Assembly: GCA_009840065.1 (NCBI GenBank)
Contig: VXON01000007.1
Location: 1 to 6,236 of the forward strand
Origin: Cenarchaeum sp. SB0662_bin_33
Lineage (GTDB): Archaea > Thermoproteota > Nitrososphaeria > Nitrososphaerales > Nitrosopumilaceae
Length of the DNA: 6,236 bases
Direction: 5' to 3'
How positions within the stretch are numbered: the first letter of the stretch is position 1; every line of letters starts with the position of its first letter. The notes below the pieces were generated by a model. That model was not told where the DNA came from. It searched no databases and saw only the letters and a program-made list of their open reading frames with translations. Position numbers and translations under genes: made by a program. Shown piece by piece: positions 5,961 through 6,236 of the stretch.

Positions 5961-6007
5961 GTTGGTGTCATGACTCTGGGCTTTGACCGTATACACCAAG
6001 CTTTTTT
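5952..6007 (+). terminator. Hairpin spanning the stop codon plus T6 tract, likely operon terminator
   Basis: AAGCCCTGAGT (5952-5962) and ACTCTGGGCTT (5973-5983) form an 11-position stem with one T-T mismatch and a 10-base loop. The stop codon TGA (5958-5960) lies inside the stem. The loop sequence TGGTGT (5963-5968) is also complementary to ACACCA (5993-5998), which sits directly before GCTTTTTT (6000-6007). The second pairing could form as an alternative stem next to the T-tract or, less easily, as a pseudoknot. T-rich tracts are the usual archaeal termination signal, so the T6 run closing the aminopeptidase operon is the simplest reading. Confidence 0.5.
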
Positions 6008-6053
6008 CACAACATAATTAAACCAACAAACGTTTTATTTTACAACAGAACTT

Positions 6054-6066
6054 GAAACATTTATAG
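6054..6066 (+). promoter_or_regulatory. BRE/TATA promoter for the ORF at 6092
   Basis: GAAAC (6054-6058) followed by ATTTATAG (6059-6066) is a good match to an archaeal BRE plus TATA box. Its centre lies about 30 bases before the ATG at 6092. It could equally drive a short RNA containing the structured repeat that starts at 6169. Confidence 0.5.
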
Positions 6067-6091
6067 AAAGATCTTTATTCATAATAATATA

Positions 6092-6236
6092 ATGATGTGT
6101 TTACGTTTTGATCAAAATATCAAGACAAGGCTTGAATATGAACAGCAGTTTCAAGAATTAAAAACAATGTACTTGGTCAGCAAAACACAATATTTGCGCA
6201 TAAAAAACAACTTCCCATCTGGAAAAATAGGTATGG
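6092..6236 (+). CDS. Start of an unidentified ORF, cut by the window end
   Basis: Two tandem ATGs (6092 and 6095) open a frame of at least 48 codons that reaches the window edge without a stop. The visible part is charged and helix-prone (KTRLEYEQQFQELKTMYLVS) with no recognisable domain. A BRE/TATA box at the correct leaderless distance supports a real transcript. However, from codon 27 onward the sequence is copy C of the palindromic repeat. Its differences from the other copies fall evenly on codon positions, so that part is not conserved as protein. It may be a small gene whose end overlaps the element, or a chance frame over a non-coding RNA. Confidence 0.35.
   Translation, partial: MMCLRFDQNIKTRLEYEQQFQELKTMYLVSKTQYLRIKNNFPSGKIGM
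6169..6236 (+). repeat. Palindromic structured element, copy C (truncated by window end)
   Basis: This is in the opposite orientation to copies A and B and begins GTACTTGGTCAG, with a 15-base exact match in 6167-6181 to the reverse complement of 562-576. Sixty-eight of about 81 positions are visible. Compared with copy A, five stem positions have changed on both arms: 6185/6234 and 6187/6232 (G-C to A-U), 6194/6225 and 6195/6224 (C-G to U-A), and 6207/6212 (G-C to A-U). One more goes from U-G to C-G (6188/6231). The closing arm, expected just past the window as something like CTGGCCAAGTAC, cannot be seen. Confidence 0.65.

Noticed and set aside
5952..5998. A classic H-type pseudoknot at the operon end
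   Set aside because: The first connecting loop would have zero bases across a six-pair helix, so a standard geometry is unlikely. It is kept only as an alternative-pairing proposal.
1..6236. CRISPR array
   Set aside because: The repeats are few, diverged, hairpin-like and irregularly spaced, with no spacer-sized periodicity.

Overview
The window looks like a piece of an archaeal chromosome, most likely a Nitrososphaerota (Thaumarchaeota) genome of the Nitrosopumilales type. This is an inference from three things. Several genes carry an AT-rich TATA-type box about 26-30 bp upstream of the ATG with no ribosome binding site, as expected for leaderless archaeal transcripts. The gene set is typical: a JAMM/MPN protease, a lineage-typical coiled-coil protein and a tricorn-factor-like M1 aminopeptidase. 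A small membrane-anchored protein of thaumarchaeal look follows. Species cannot be named from the sequence.

Layout. Positions 60-458 (minus) hold a small intact JAMM metalloprotease. Positions 459-1493 contain no convincing intact gene: they hold a decayed IS630-type transposase (about 938-1380, minus), one weak ORF (553-819, minus) and copies of a structured repeat. Positions 1494-2756 (minus) hold a 420-residue coiled-coil protein. The interval 2757-3051 is a divergent promoter region with a possible 44-codon gene (2776-2910, plus). Positions 3052-5574 (plus) hold an 840-residue M1 aminopeptidase, overlapped by one base by a 128-residue membrane-anchored protein (5574-5960), a likely two-gene operon closed by a hairpin and T-tract. 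A new ORF with a good promoter starts at 6092 and runs off the window.

The main find is a family of imperfectly palindromic elements of about 81 bp: 494-574, 1405-1485, 6169 to the window end, and a weaker partial copy at 1-29. The three main copies align without gaps over 67 positions. Only 55-57% of bases are identical, but nearly all differences are transitions (25 of 29 and 24 of 30). Several differences are paired changes on opposite arms of the predicted hairpin (G-C to A-U, C-G to U-A, with G-U intermediates). That pattern suggests selection on an RNA hairpin rather than on protein. The copies at 1-29 and 1405-1485 lie just after stop codons in the sense orientation, so a 3'-UTR, termination or stability role, or a hairpin-type mobile element, is plausible. 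All alignments were made by eye.

Functionally, the JAMM protease and the M1 aminopeptidase both belong to protein and peptide turnover: removal of ubiquitin-like modifiers, and trimming of peptides released by the proteasome. They are on opposite strands and separated, so direct coupling is not shown.
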